Origin: Burkholderia puraquae
GTDB taxonomy: Bacteria > Pseudomonadota > Gammaproteobacteria > Burkholderiales > Burkholderiaceae
Length of the DNA: 64,000 bases
Reading direction: 5' to 3'
NCBI RefSeq assembly: GCF_002099195.1
Contig: NZ_NBYX01000002.1
Span: 372,001 to 436,000, forward strand
Position numbers and translations under genes: made by a program. A model generated the notes under the pieces. That model had not been told where the DNA came from. It saw nothing but the letters and a program-made list of their open reading frames with translations, and searched no databases. Positions within the stretch are counted from its first letter, which is position 1. Each line of letters starts with the position of its first letter. Positions 16,899-25,688 of the stretch are shown one piece after another.

Positions 16899-17789
16899 TC
16901 ACGCGTCGGCGGAGAGCGCGTGCAGCGTGTCGATGAACTCGTGCGCGAGGCGCGACAGCGGTGCAAGCACGGGGTGCAGCACGCTGACCGGCGCGGCAAT
17001 GGTCGGCACGATCGGCTTCACGACGATCTGCGGCCACACCGGGCCCGCGACCGTCAGCTCGTCGATCAGCGCGATGCCGGTGCCGGCCTGTGCGAGCGCG
17101 CAGGCGACATGCGCCTGCTGCACTTCGATCTTGACCTGCGGCACGAGCCCTTCGTCGCTGAACAGCCGCCGCACCAGCTGCCCGAGCGGGATGTCGCTGC
17201 CATAGCCGATCAGCGGCTGGTTCGCGAGATCGCGCACGGCCAGCGTCTTGCGGCGCGCGAACGGGTGCGATGCGGGCACGGCCGCGACCATCCGGTTCTC
17301 ATAGAGGCGCTGGCTTTCGACATTCGGGTGCGTGTCTTCCAGGAACGCGATGCCGAGTTCGACCTGCTGCGTGAGCACCGCCTGCAGCAGCACGTTCGGG
17401 ATCATCGTGTGCAGGATGATGCGCACGTCGGGAAAACGTTCGTAGAACGCGGCGATTGCGCGCGGCAGCAGCGATTGGCCGAGATTGGGGCTGCACGCGA
17501 TGCGCAGGTGGCCCATCCGGTTCTCGATCAGGTCTTCCGCGATTTCGTTGACGCGCTGCACGCCCTGGTACACCGCGTTCACTTCGACGAACAGACGCTG
17601 CGCTTCCGGCGTCGGGTAGAGCCGCCCCTTGATGCGCTCGAACAGCGCGAGGCCGAGCCGCTGCTCGGCATACGAAATGAGCCGCGAGACAGCCGGCTGC
17701 GATACGTGCAGCAGCTTCGCGGCGCCGCTGATCGAGCCGGTCAGCATGATGGCGCGAAACACCTCGATCTGGCGCAGGTTCAGACGCAC
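16899..17789 (-). CDS. LysR-family regulator of the lyase/hydantoinase cluster
   Basis: This 296-residue protein has the winged helix TGSISGAAKLLHVSQPAVSRLISYAEQ (about 17-43) and a two-lobed effector domain, close in style to OccR/NocR-type regulators. It starts with GTG; the GGAG ribosome site lies inside the CATAAC-N5-GTTAAG box at its own start, which suggests autorepression. It sits between the two arms of the cluster: DUF917 operon downstream on the same strand and hydantoinase-carbamoylase operon divergent. It therefore most likely senses the substrate or an intermediate of the pathway. Confidence 0.92.
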   Translation of the reverse strand: MRLNLRQIEVFRAIMLTGSISGAAKLLHVSQPAVSRLISYAEQRLGLALFERIKGRLYPTPEAQRLFVEVNAVYQGVQRVNEIAEDLIENRMGHLRIACSPNLGQSLLPRAIAAFYERFPDVRIILHTMIPNVLLQAVLTQQVELGIAFLEDTHPNVESQRLYENRMVAAVPASHPFARRKTLAVRDLANQPLIGYGSDIPLGQLVRRLFSDEGLVPQVKIEVQQAHVACALAQAGTGIALIDELTVAGPVWPQIVVKPIVPTIAAPVSVLHPVLAPLSRLAHEFIDTLHALSADA

Positions 17790-17792
17790 AGC

Positions 17793-17809
17793 CTTAACTC
17801 CATGTTATG
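17793..17809 (-). promoter_or_regulatory. Candidate LysR operator at the divergent promoter
   Basis: Read on the minus strand this is CATAAC-ATGGA-GTTAAG, the same half-sites and spacing as the box before DUF917. It ends three bases from the LysR GTG and overlaps its ribosome site, and is 80 bases from the hydantoinase ATG. Confidence 0.55.
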
Positions 17810-17888
17810 TGGGGGCGATAAATCGGCATGAGACATTCTGGCAGAGCGCTGCCTAAACTGCTCGTGATCAAAAAAGCAGGAGGCGCAG

Positions 17889-19274
17889 ATGAGCGAATTC
17901 GAACAGGTGGTGCGCGGCCGGTTGGTCGATGCGCGCGAGGTGGTCGACGACGGCTGGCTCGCGATCAGGAGCGGGCGGATCGCCGCACGTGGCACGGGCG
18001 CGCCGCCGGCGGCACGCGACACGATCGATGCGCGCGGGCAGTGGGTGCTGCCGGGCGTCGTCGACGGGCAGGTGCATGCGGCCAGCCAGGCGAACCAGGA
18101 GGGGCTCGGTCACGCGTCGCGTGCCGCCGCCGCCGGGGGCGTGACGGTGATGGTCGACATGCCGTACGACGATCCGGAGCCGGTTGCGTCGCGCGCGCAG
18201 CTCGACCGGAAGATCGCGGAAGCCGAACGCGATTGCCACGTCGACGTCGCGCTGTACGGCACGCTCAACGCGAAACACGGCCTCGAGGCGGCGGCCGGGC
18301 TGATCGACGGCGGCGTGTGCGCGTTCAAGTTCTCGACGTTCGAGGCGACGCCCGGCCGGTTCCCGCGCGTCGAAGAAGACGTGCTGTACGACGCATTCCG
18401 GCTGATCGCGCCGTCGGGCCTCGCATGCGGCGTGCACAACCAGATGCAGGACATGACGCGCAAGAACGTCGCGCGGATGATCGAGGCCGGCGACACGGGC
18501 TGGGACGCATTCCTGCGCGCGCACCCGCCGCTGATCGAGAACCTCGCGACCGCGCTGATCTACGAGATCGGCGCGGAAACGGGCGCCCGCGCGCACGCGG
18601 TGCACGTGTCGACGTCGCGTGGCTTCGCGCTGTGCAACATGTTCCGGCAGGCCGGCCACCGCGCGAGCATCGAGACCTGCGTGCAGTACCTGATGCTCGA
18701 CCACGAAACGCATACGAAGCGCTTCGGCGCGAAAACCAAGCACTATCCGCCGATCCGGCCGCGCGCCGAGCAGGAACGGCTGTGGACGCACATCGCGCGC
18801 GGCGAATGCACGTTCGTGTCGTCGGATCACGTGAGCTGGGGGCTCGAACGCAAGGGCGACCCGAACGTGTTTCGCAACGCGTCGGGCGGCCCGGGGCTCG
18901 AAACGCTGCTGCCGGCGTTCTGGACCGGCTGCGAGCAGCATGGCATCGCGCCGACGCGGGTGGCCGAGCTGCTGGCGACGAACCCCGCGCGGCATTTCCT
19001 GCTCGACGACCGCAAAGGGTCGCTCGATATCGGCGCCGATGCGGATTTCGTGATCCTCACGCCGGAGCGTCATGCGTTCGATCCGTCGCGCAGCCTGTCG
19101 GCCGTGCAATGGAGCGCGTTCGAAGGGATGGAATTCACGGTGCGGATCGCCGCCACGTACTGCCGCGGCGCGCTCGTGTACGACGGCGAGCGCATCGTCA
19201 ACCCGGCGGGCTCGGGCCGCTTCCTGAAGCCGCACGGCAACCGGTCGATCGCCACGCAACTGGAGCATGCATGA
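17889..19274 (+). CDS. Cyclic amidohydrolase (hydantoinase/allantoinase-like)
   Basis: This 461-residue protein is of the amidohydrolase superfamily. It has the small N-terminal sandwich, the VLPGVVDGQVH metal segment (59-63), a candidate carboxylated Lys147 in CAFKFST, HAVHVST, and SSDHVSWG with the catalytic Asp. The first metal-binding His of the usual D-x-H-x-H is Gln61, which is unusual. In the proposed pathway it opens hydantoin-5-propionate to N-carbamoyl-glutamate. AGGAGG precedes the ATG. It overlaps the next gene by four bases (ATGA). Confidence 0.88.
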   Translation: MSEFEQVVRGRLVDAREVVDDGWLAIRSGRIAARGTGAPPAARDTIDARGQWVLPGVVDGQVHAASQANQEGLGHASRAAAAGGVTVMVDMPYDDPEPVASRAQLDRKIAEAERDCHVDVALYGTLNAKHGLEAAAGLIDGGVCAFKFSTFEATPGRFPRVEEDVLYDAFRLIAPSGLACGVHNQMQDMTRKNVARMIEAGDTGWDAFLRAHPPLIENLATALIYEIGAETGARAHAVHVSTSRGFALCNMFRQAGHRASIETCVQYLMLDHETHTKRFGAKTKHYPPIRPRAEQERLWTHIARGECTFVSSDHVSWGLERKGDPNVFRNASGGPGLETLLPAFWTGCEQHGIAPTRVAELLATNPARHFLLDDRKGSLDIGADADFVILTPERHAFDPSRSLSAVQWSAFEGMEFTVRIAATYCRGALVYDGERIVNPAGSGRFLKPHGNRSIATQLEHA

Positions 19275-20542
19275 ATCCGACAGTCTTCCCGCCGCTGAAC
19301 GCCGAACGCCTGAACGCGCGCGTCGAGCGACTGGCGCGCTTTACGCGGCCCGACGTCCCGTGGACGCGCCGCGCGTTCTCGCCGCTGTTCACGGAGGCGC
19401 GCGCATGGCTCGCCGCGCAGTTTGCCGAAGCCGGCCTTGCCGTGTCGATGGACGCGGGCGGCAACCTGATCGGCCGCCGCGAAGGCAGCGGCCGTTGCAC
19501 GAAACCGCTCGTCACGGGCTCGCATTGCGACACGGTGGTCGGCGGCGGCCGCTTCGACGGGATCATTGGCGTGCTCGCGGGCATCGAGGTCGCGCATACG
19601 CTGAACGAGCAAGGGGTCGTGCTCGACCATCCGTTCGAGGTGATCGACTTCCTGTCCGAAGAACCCAGCGACTACGGCATCTCGTGCGTCGGCAGCCGTG
19701 CGCTCTCGGGCGTGCTCGACGCCGGCATGCTGCGCGCAACGAACGCCGAAGGCGAAACGCTCGCCGATGCATTGCGACGCATCGGCGGCAACCCGGACGC
19801 GCTGCACGAACCGCTGCGTGCGCCGGGCAGCACGGCCGCGTTCGTCGAGCTGCATATCGAACAGGGGCCCGTGCTCGAGACGCGCGGCTTGCCGATCGGC
19901 GTCGTGACCAACATCGTCGGCATCCGGCGCGTGCTGATCACCGTGACCGGGCAGCCCGACCATGCGGGCACGACGCCGATGGACATCCGTCGCGACGCGC
20001 TCGTCGGCGCCGCGCACCTGATCGAGGCCGCGCATGCGCGCGCGTCGGCGCTGTCGGGCAATCCGCACTACGTCGTCGCGACGATCGGGCGGATCGCGAC
20101 GACGCCGAACGTGCCGAACGCGGTGCCGGGGCATGTCGAGCTGATGCTCGAAGTGCGCAGCGACAGCGACGCGGTGCTCGACGCTTTCCCCGAGGCGCTG
20201 CTGGCCGGTGCGGCCGCGCGGCTCGACGGGTTGCGGTTGAGCGCGCGCGCCGAGCACGTGAGCCGCGCGCGGCCGACCGATTGCCAGCCGCTCGTGATGG
20301 ACGCGGTCGAACAGGCGGCCACGCAGCTCGGCTATCCGAGCATGCGGCTGCCGAGCGGCGCGGGGCACGACGCCGTATACGTCGCGCCGACTGGGCCGAT
20401 CGGGATGATCTTCATTCCGTGCCTGGGCGGCCGCAGCCATTGCCCGGAAGAATGGATCGAGCCGCAGCAACTGCTCGATGGCACGCGCGTGCTGTATCAA
20501 ACGCTCGTGGCGCTCGATCGTTCACTCGCGGGGGCGGCGTAA
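19271..20542 (+). CDS. M20-family hydantoinase/carbamoylase (N-carbamoyl amino acid hydrolase)
   Basis: This 423-residue metal-dependent amidase belongs to the carbamoylase/allantoate amidohydrolase group. Visible metal and catalytic motifs are GSHCDTVVGGGRFDG, LSEEPSDYG (Glu-Glu), FVELHIEQGPVLE, DHAGTTPMD in the lid domain and SGAGHDAVY near the end. It is translationally coupled to the hydantoinase gene. The expected reaction is hydrolysis of N-carbamoyl-L-glutamate to glutamate, CO2 and ammonia, the last step of the proposed route. Beta-ureidopropionate or allantoate are alternatives for the family. Confidence 0.92.
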   Translation: MNPTVFPPLNAERLNARVERLARFTRPDVPWTRRAFSPLFTEARAWLAAQFAEAGLAVSMDAGGNLIGRREGSGRCTKPLVTGSHCDTVVGGGRFDGIIGVLAGIEVAHTLNEQGVVLDHPFEVIDFLSEEPSDYGISCVGSRALSGVLDAGMLRATNAEGETLADALRRIGGNPDALHEPLRAPGSTAAFVELHIEQGPVLETRGLPIGVVTNIVGIRRVLITVTGQPDHAGTTPMDIRRDALVGAAHLIEAAHARASALSGNPHYVVATIGRIATTPNVPNAVPGHVELMLEVRSDSDAVLDAFPEALLAGAAARLDGLRLSARAEHVSRARPTDCQPLVMDAVEQAATQLGYPSMRLPSGAGHDAVYVAPTGPIGMIFIPCLGGRSHCPEEWIEPQQLLDGTRVLYQTLVALDRSLAGAA

Positions 20543-20569
20543 CGTAATCGCAGCCGCTCGGCGAGGCAA

Positions 20570-21589
20570 TTACGCCGGCCGCTGCCCTTCCCGCGGCCCG
20601 TGCCCCGTCCACCGCTTGAACGCGCGCCGGAAGTTGTGTGCATCGCTGAACCCGACTTCGTGCGCGACGTCCTCGATCGACAGCCGCGGGTTGCTCAGCA
20701 GCGTGAACGCGCGCTTGCGGCGGATCGTGTCGATCACCGTTTGATACGACACGCCCTGGTCGGCAAGCCGCCGCCGCAGGGTGCGCTCGCTCATGCACAG
20801 TTGCGCGGCGATCGCCGCGAGCGACGGCGCATGCCGCAGGTCGCGCCGCATGATCCGTTCGATCGATTCGAGAAATTCGGTGCCTTCGGGTTCGGGCGGC
20901 AGCGCATCCTGCAGGAATTCGAGCGCCTGGCGATGCGCGAGCGGATCGTGGGTCGCGATCGGGCGGTTGCCGAGCGCGGCGTCGCATGAAAACAGGTTCT
21001 GCTCCTGTTCGAACCGCACCGGGCACGGGAACACGCGCGCGTACTGCTCCGCATAGGCCGGCGGCGGATAGCTGAGATCGACGCCCTTCGGCTGGAACGC
21101 GGGGCCGACGAGCGAGCGCCCGATCTTCATGAAGCTGCCGAACGCTTCCTCGACGAGGAACGCCTCGATGTCGGCTTCGAGGAATACGTTGGTCGCGCGG
21201 ATCGACAGCGTGCGCGCATCCGAGACCACGTCGAAGCGCATCAGCGGCCCCGTGTGGCGCTGCAGCTCGATGCCGGCCACGATCGCGTCCTTCAGCGTCG
21301 GGCTCGTCAGCATCGCATAGCCGACCAGCCCGATCGACGCGATCGTCTCGCTCGTGCCGAGTTCGAGGCCGAGCGCCCGCCCGGGCGCCATGTCGAGCGC
21401 GCGGCGGATCATCGTGCTCGCCTGGCGCAATGAAATCCGGCACGACGGATTCGACAGGTCAGCGACGTCGAAGCCGAGCCCGAGGCACAGCCGCGTGGGA
21501 TCGATGCCCAGTTCCTTGCTTGTCTCCGCGAGGCACCGCAACAGATGGACCGGCAGATTCGCCGTCGTATAACGGTCGGGTTCGTCCAT
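20570..21589 (-). CDS. AraC-family transcriptional regulator
   Basis: This 339-residue protein has an Arabinose_bd-type N-terminal domain (about 1-210) like that of OruR/ArgR-type and VirS-type regulators, and a C-terminal pair of helix-turn-helix motifs with LCMSERTLRRRLADQG and IEDVAHEVGFSDAHNFRRAFKRWTG. CGGAG lies five bases before the chosen ATG. It is convergent with the carbamoylase gene and has a porin gene upstream on the same strand; that porin is a plausible target. Confidence 0.9.
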   Translation of the reverse strand: MDEPDRYTTANLPVHLLRCLAETSKELGIDPTRLCLGLGFDVADLSNPSCRISLRQASTMIRRALDMAPGRALGLELGTSETIASIGLVGYAMLTSPTLKDAIVAGIELQRHTGPLMRFDVVSDARTLSIRATNVFLEADIEAFLVEEAFGSFMKIGRSLVGPAFQPKGVDLSYPPPAYAEQYARVFPCPVRFEQEQNLFSCDAALGNRPIATHDPLAHRQALEFLQDALPPEPEGTEFLESIERIMRRDLRHAPSLAAIAAQLCMSERTLRRRLADQGVSYQTVIDTIRRKRAFTLLSNPRLSIEDVAHEVGFSDAHNFRRAFKRWTGHGPREGQRPA

Positions 21590-21689
21590 GGATGCTCCGT
21601 ATTTTTTTCCATGGATTGTACTCGTCCCGCCCGGCCGGAGACCCGCTGCCGCCCCGGCCGCGATCGCCCACATCCTGCGCGGCCCCGCT

Positions 21690-22886
21690 TCAGAAGTAGT
21701 GGCGCAGGCCGACCGTCGCGCCGAGCTGCGTGGTGCTCGTGCTCGGCGACTGCCCGTTGATGCCGACCAGTTGCGTGCCGACCAGGCCGCCGCGATAGAT
21801 CGCATAGTCGACTTCCGCGTAGAGCATGCTGCGCTTCGACAGGCTGTAGCCGGCGATCACCTGGAACTGGCGCGCGCGGCCGTCGAAATCCGGCGTGTAG
21901 CCGGACTGCGTGGTCCACCATGCGTTGACGGCGGCCGTGAACGCCGGCGTGAACCGGTAGGTCAGCCCCGCGAGCGCCATCTTGCGGCGCCGGAACCCGC
22001 CGGGCACCGACGGATCGACCACCTGCGCGGGCGAGATGATGCCGAGCGCGGCGAGATCGGTCGGGCTGAACGGGCCGTTCGCGAACGACGTGAAGTCGTT
22101 GTCGCGCGCGTTCTCGATATAGCCGGCGTTGACGGTCGCGTTGCCGAGCGTCACCGAGCCGCCGCCGCCGTACACGTCGAACTTGCCGTGCGTGACGTCG
22201 TCCCAGCTGCGCATGAACGATGCGCCGACCGTGAACGGCCCCTTGTCCGGCGCATACGCGACCGCCGCGCCGGCCTGGCCGCCGAGCACGCCGCCGCCCG
22301 CATGGCCGCCGGGCGAATACTGTGCGAGCAGGTACAGGCTGCCGAGCTGCGCGCCGTACTGGATCATGTTGCTGGTGCGCGAGCCGGCGAGCATCGTCTG
22401 CTCCGGCTTGAACAGGTTGAAGTACGGATCCTGCGGGCCGGCCCACAGGTTCGAGCCGTAGGTCAGCGACACCATCTCGAACGGCACGTTGTACTGGCGG
22501 CCGAGCGTGAGCTGGCCGAGCGACGTCGACGTCAGCCCCACGTATGCGACCTCGAAGAAGTTCGGCGAGCCGGCCGGCACGATGCTGCCGCTGTTGGGGC
22601 CGAAGTGGCTCTCGACGTTGAACTGCGCGGACAGCCCGCCGCCGAGATCCTCCTGCCCCTTGAGGCCCCAGTAGCTTTCCGTCAGGCCGCCGCCGTCGGC
22701 CATCGAGATCTTGCGGCCCGTCGACACCGGCGAACCGTCGGCGCCGTAGGACACGCCGTGCGTTTCGTAGCGGATGCCCGCGTCGATCACGCCGTACAGC
22801 GTCACGTTGCTTTGCGCGTGTGCGCCGGTACCGGCCAGGGCCATCATCGCGCAGCACGCGGCGCGAACGCTATCGTGACGATTCAT
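21690..22886 (-). CDS. Gram-negative trimeric porin (OmpC-like)
   Basis: This is the third porin of the window (398 residues). The signal peptide ends GTGAHA before QSNVTLYGVIDAGIRY; SYWGLKGQEDLGGGLSAQFNVE precedes the constriction loop, and the chain ends GLRHYF with the terminal Phe. It is longer than the other two by about 32 residues, mainly in extracellular loops rich in glycine. It stands between an AraC regulator and the MFS/oxidase group and appears to have its own promoter. Confidence 0.93.
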   Translation of the reverse strand: MNRHDSVRAACCAMMALAGTGAHAQSNVTLYGVIDAGIRYETHGVSYGADGSPVSTGRKISMADGGGLTESYWGLKGQEDLGGGLSAQFNVESHFGPNSGSIVPAGSPNFFEVAYVGLTSTSLGQLTLGRQYNVPFEMVSLTYGSNLWAGPQDPYFNLFKPEQTMLAGSRTSNMIQYGAQLGSLYLLAQYSPGGHAGGGVLGGQAGAAVAYAPDKGPFTVGASFMRSWDDVTHGKFDVYGGGGSVTLGNATVNAGYIENARDNDFTSFANGPFSPTDLAALGIISPAQVVDPSVPGGFRRRKMALAGLTYRFTPAFTAAVNAWWTTQSGYTPDFDGRARQFQVIAGYSLSKRSMLYAEVDYAIYRGGLVGTQLVGINGQSPSTSTTQLGATVGLRHYF

Positions 22887-23023
22887 TACTCTGGACTCCG
22901 CATCGAACAGGGGGCGGACGGCTCGCACCGTCGTGAACGAATGTAGAAAGCCAAATTTGCGCGGGCCAAGGCCGCGGCGGCCATTCTCGTGGTGCGTCGC
23001 GGCCACGCCATGGCGCACTGCGG

Positions 23024-24214
23024 TCAGGGCGACGGCGACGCGCTCGCCACCGCACCGGGCGCCGCGCGGCGCAGCGCAAGCCGCACGAACGGGGCGGCGG
23101 CCAGCACGGCCACGCACAGCACGTGGGCGACGCGCGTGCCGCCGAAACGGCCGAGCAGCGCGCCCGACAGCGCGGTGCCGATACCGGCCGCGAAGAACGT
23201 GACGACGAGCGTGCGCGCGACCAGCGAGCCGTCCGGGTCGACGTCGGACAGCATGCCGGTGAGGAACGGCACGATCACGAAGAACGCACTGTTCAGCACG
23301 AACTGGCTCAGGAAGTACGCACTGCCGCCGCGCGCGCCGAAGAACCATTCGATCGACGCGATCATCGCGAGCTGCGCGGCCCAGATCAGCACAAGGCGGT
23401 GCGGGTGGCTGGCCGGATGCGACGGAATCGCCGCGCCGACGAAGCCGAGCAGCGACGACACCGACAGCAGCACGCCGATCGTCGTCGGTGACAGCCCGGC
23501 ACGCTCGCCGACGAAGCCGGCGATCGCCCATTGCGACGCCTGTACGCCGTAGACGAGCGCCGTCACGACCCAGATCGCGATCACCGGCCGCCACGGCAGC
23601 GTGCCGGCGCGCACGCGGGTCTGCGCCGGCGCGCTCGCGAACGCGTCGATACCGCGGATCGCGGGTGCCAGCATGGCGACGACGGCCGCCAGCAGCGCGA
23701 ACACCCAGCGCCCGAGCCAGGCGGCCGGCAACGTGGAGATCAGCACGAGGATGCCGCCGTTGATGACGCCCGCGAGCAGGTTGATTTGCCCCCACAGGCG
23801 GTCGGTCGATGCGCGCTGCGACACGCCGGAGGCGACGACGACGAACAGCATCCCTTCGAACAGCCCCGTCATCCCGCGCGCGACCGCCGCGGACACGATG
23901 CCGGGCGCGACCGCGCCGAGCGCCTGGCCGGCGATCGTGCCGACCAGGCCGGCCAGCGTGAACGACCGTGCGGCGCGCGCGATCCGGTGCGACAGCAGTG
24001 CGCAACTGATCGCGATGCCGAGGATCTCGGCGCTCACGAGCGCGGTCGCGGTGCCTTCGTCGAGCCGGAAGCGCGTCATCACGGCCGCAACGAGGAACGG
24101 CGACAGGATCAGGCCGTTGGTGGCCGCCGCGAACGCGAGCGCAAGGCGAACGACGGCGCCCGTCGACGGATCGGGGCGCGACTGCGCGGCCGCGTGCAGG
24201 GGGGCGGTGCTCAT
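23024..24214 (-). CDS. MFS transporter (YbfB/sugar-efflux-like)
   Basis: This 396-residue inner-membrane protein has about 12 hydrophobic helices and the MFS features LDEGTATALVSAEILG and a central charged loop. It shares a four-base overlap (ATGA) with the flavoprotein gene before it, and has CCAGGAGG just upstream of its ATG inside that gene. It is the last gene of a three-gene unit with a PLP protein and an aldonolactone-oxidase-like enzyme, so it probably moves their substrate or product. Confidence 0.9.
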   Translation of the reverse strand: MSTAPLHAAAQSRPDPSTGAVVRLALAFAAATNGLILSPFLVAAVMTRFRLDEGTATALVSAEILGIAISCALLSHRIARAARSFTLAGLVGTIAGQALGAVAPGIVSAAVARGMTGLFEGMLFVVVASGVSQRASTDRLWGQINLLAGVINGGILVLISTLPAAWLGRWVFALLAAVVAMLAPAIRGIDAFASAPAQTRVRAGTLPWRPVIAIWVVTALVYGVQASQWAIAGFVGERAGLSPTTIGVLLSVSSLLGFVGAAIPSHPASHPHRLVLIWAAQLAMIASIEWFFGARGGSAYFLSQFVLNSAFFVIVPFLTGMLSDVDPDGSLVARTLVVTFFAAGIGTALSGALLGRFGGTRVAHVLCVAVLAAAPFVRLALRRAAPGAVASASPSP

Positions 24215-25623
24215 GAGGCCTCCTGGCTGGATCGCGGCCGATCGTGTGTGACGCCGGCCGTTTTGTGCATCGGGTGTATCCCTCGGTGGGGCGGCGTGGC
24301 GCGCGCCGTTGCGGTGGCGGCTGCGCTTGCGTCTTGCGTCAGGCCGAACAGCGTGCGCAGGTACGGCGTCAGGAAGCGGCCGTGCGGGTCCATCCGCTCG
24401 CGCAGCGCGAGGAAATCGTCCCAGTGCGGATAGCATGCCGCCAGCTCGGCGGCCTTCATCGCATGCACCTTGCCCCAGTGCGGCCGCCCGCCGTGATTGC
24501 GGCAGATCGCCTGCACGCCCGTGAAGTACGCGTCGAACGGCATCCCGCGATACTGGTGCACCGAGATGCGCACGCTGTCGCGCCCGTAGTCGGGGCTCAG
24601 CCAGATGTCGTCGCCGCGCACCCACCGGTATTCGATCGGGAACATCAGCGGGAAGCTGCGGCGCGCGATGAACGCGCGGATTTCGCGCAGCGCGTCGGCG
24701 CCGCGTTCGGCCGGCACCGACCATTCCATTTCGTTGAAGCGCACGCGGCGCACCGACGACAGCATCGCGTAGCTCGCATCCACGTGCCGGCCGGCCGACA
24801 CGGTCGACGCGCACAGCCGGCTCAACGCCGGGCACAGCGACGGCACGCGCCGGCCGAGCCCGCACAACGCGCCGAACACCGTGTTCTCGAGGAACGACTC
24901 GGAGGCGCGGCTCACCCAGTGCACCGAGTCGGCCGGCTCGTCGGTCATGTCCCACGCCTTGGTCAGCACGGTGTCCGTATGCGGGAACCAGTAGAACTCG
25001 AACGAGCGATGCCGGGCGATCAGCGCATCCGCTTGCGCGAGGCAATCGTCGAGCGGCATGCCGCCGCGCTCGAGGCGCAGCTTGAACGCGGGTACGAGGC
25101 GCAGGCCGATCTCGGTCAGCACGCCGAGCGCACCGAGCCCGATCCGGCCGCCCGCGAACAGGTCGGGATGCGTGTCGGCGCTCGCGCGGATCTCGCTGCC
25201 GTCCGCGCACATGAAGGCCAGGCTGTCGATCTGCGTCGACAGGTTGCCGAGCGTGATGCCGGTGCCGTGCGTGCCGGTGCTGGTCGCGCCGGCGATCGAC
25301 TGCACGTTGATGTCGCCGAGGTTCTCCATCGCGAGGCCGTGCGCGGCGAGCGCCGGGCCCAGCGCCCATAGCCGCGTGCCGGCATGCACGCGTGCGACGC
25401 GCCGGTCGCGGTCGACGTCGATCACGCCCTGCATCGCGTCGAGCGACAGGATCACGTCGTCGGTCTGCACGAGCGGCGAGAACGAATGACCGGCGCCGGC
25501 CGCGCGCACGGTGACGCCGGCTGCCGCCGCGTCGCGCAGCACGGCCGCGAGCCCGGCGTGCGACGCAGGCTTCGACACGGTTGCATCAGGACTGCAGACA
25601 TATCCCGACCAGTTGCGCCACAT
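24211..25623 (-). CDS. FAD-linked oxidase, D-arabinono-1,4-lactone oxidase family
   Basis: This 470-residue flavoprotein has a PCMH-type FAD-binding domain with RAAGAGHSFSP (His46 in the place where vanillyl-alcohol-oxidase-type proteins attach FAD), GATSTGTHGTG, and a C-terminal ALO domain ending WGKVHAM and MDPHGRFLTPYL. Family members oxidise sugar lactones or alditols with O2. About 50 residues follow the usual end (low-complexity, His and Arg). It is flanked by a PLP protein gene (65 bases upstream) and an overlapping MFS gene. Substrate cannot be named. Confidence 0.9.
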   Translation of the reverse strand: MWRNWSGYVCSPDATVSKPASHAGLAAVLRDAAAAGVTVRAAGAGHSFSPLVQTDDVILSLDAMQGVIDVDRDRRVARVHAGTRLWALGPALAAHGLAMENLGDINVQSIAGATSTGTHGTGITLGNLSTQIDSLAFMCADGSEIRASADTHPDLFAGGRIGLGALGVLTEIGLRLVPAFKLRLERGGMPLDDCLAQADALIARHRSFEFYWFPHTDTVLTKAWDMTDEPADSVHWVSRASESFLENTVFGALCGLGRRVPSLCPALSRLCASTVSAGRHVDASYAMLSSVRRVRFNEMEWSVPAERGADALREIRAFIARRSFPLMFPIEYRWVRGDDIWLSPDYGRDSVRISVHQYRGMPFDAYFTGVQAICRNHGGRPHWGKVHAMKAAELAACYPHWDDFLALRERMDPHGRFLTPYLRTLFGLTQDASAAATATARATPPHRGIHPMHKTAGVTHDRPRSSQEAS

Positions 25624-25688
25624 GGCATTGTCTCCGTGGTTGTCGTTTGAATGGGTTGATCGGTCTGGACGACGGGCAGCGCGGCCCG

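Noticed and set aside
20540-20580. Short inverted repeat GTAAT/ATTAC as terminator between convergent genes
   Set aside because: Only five paired bases and a large loop; too weak to call.
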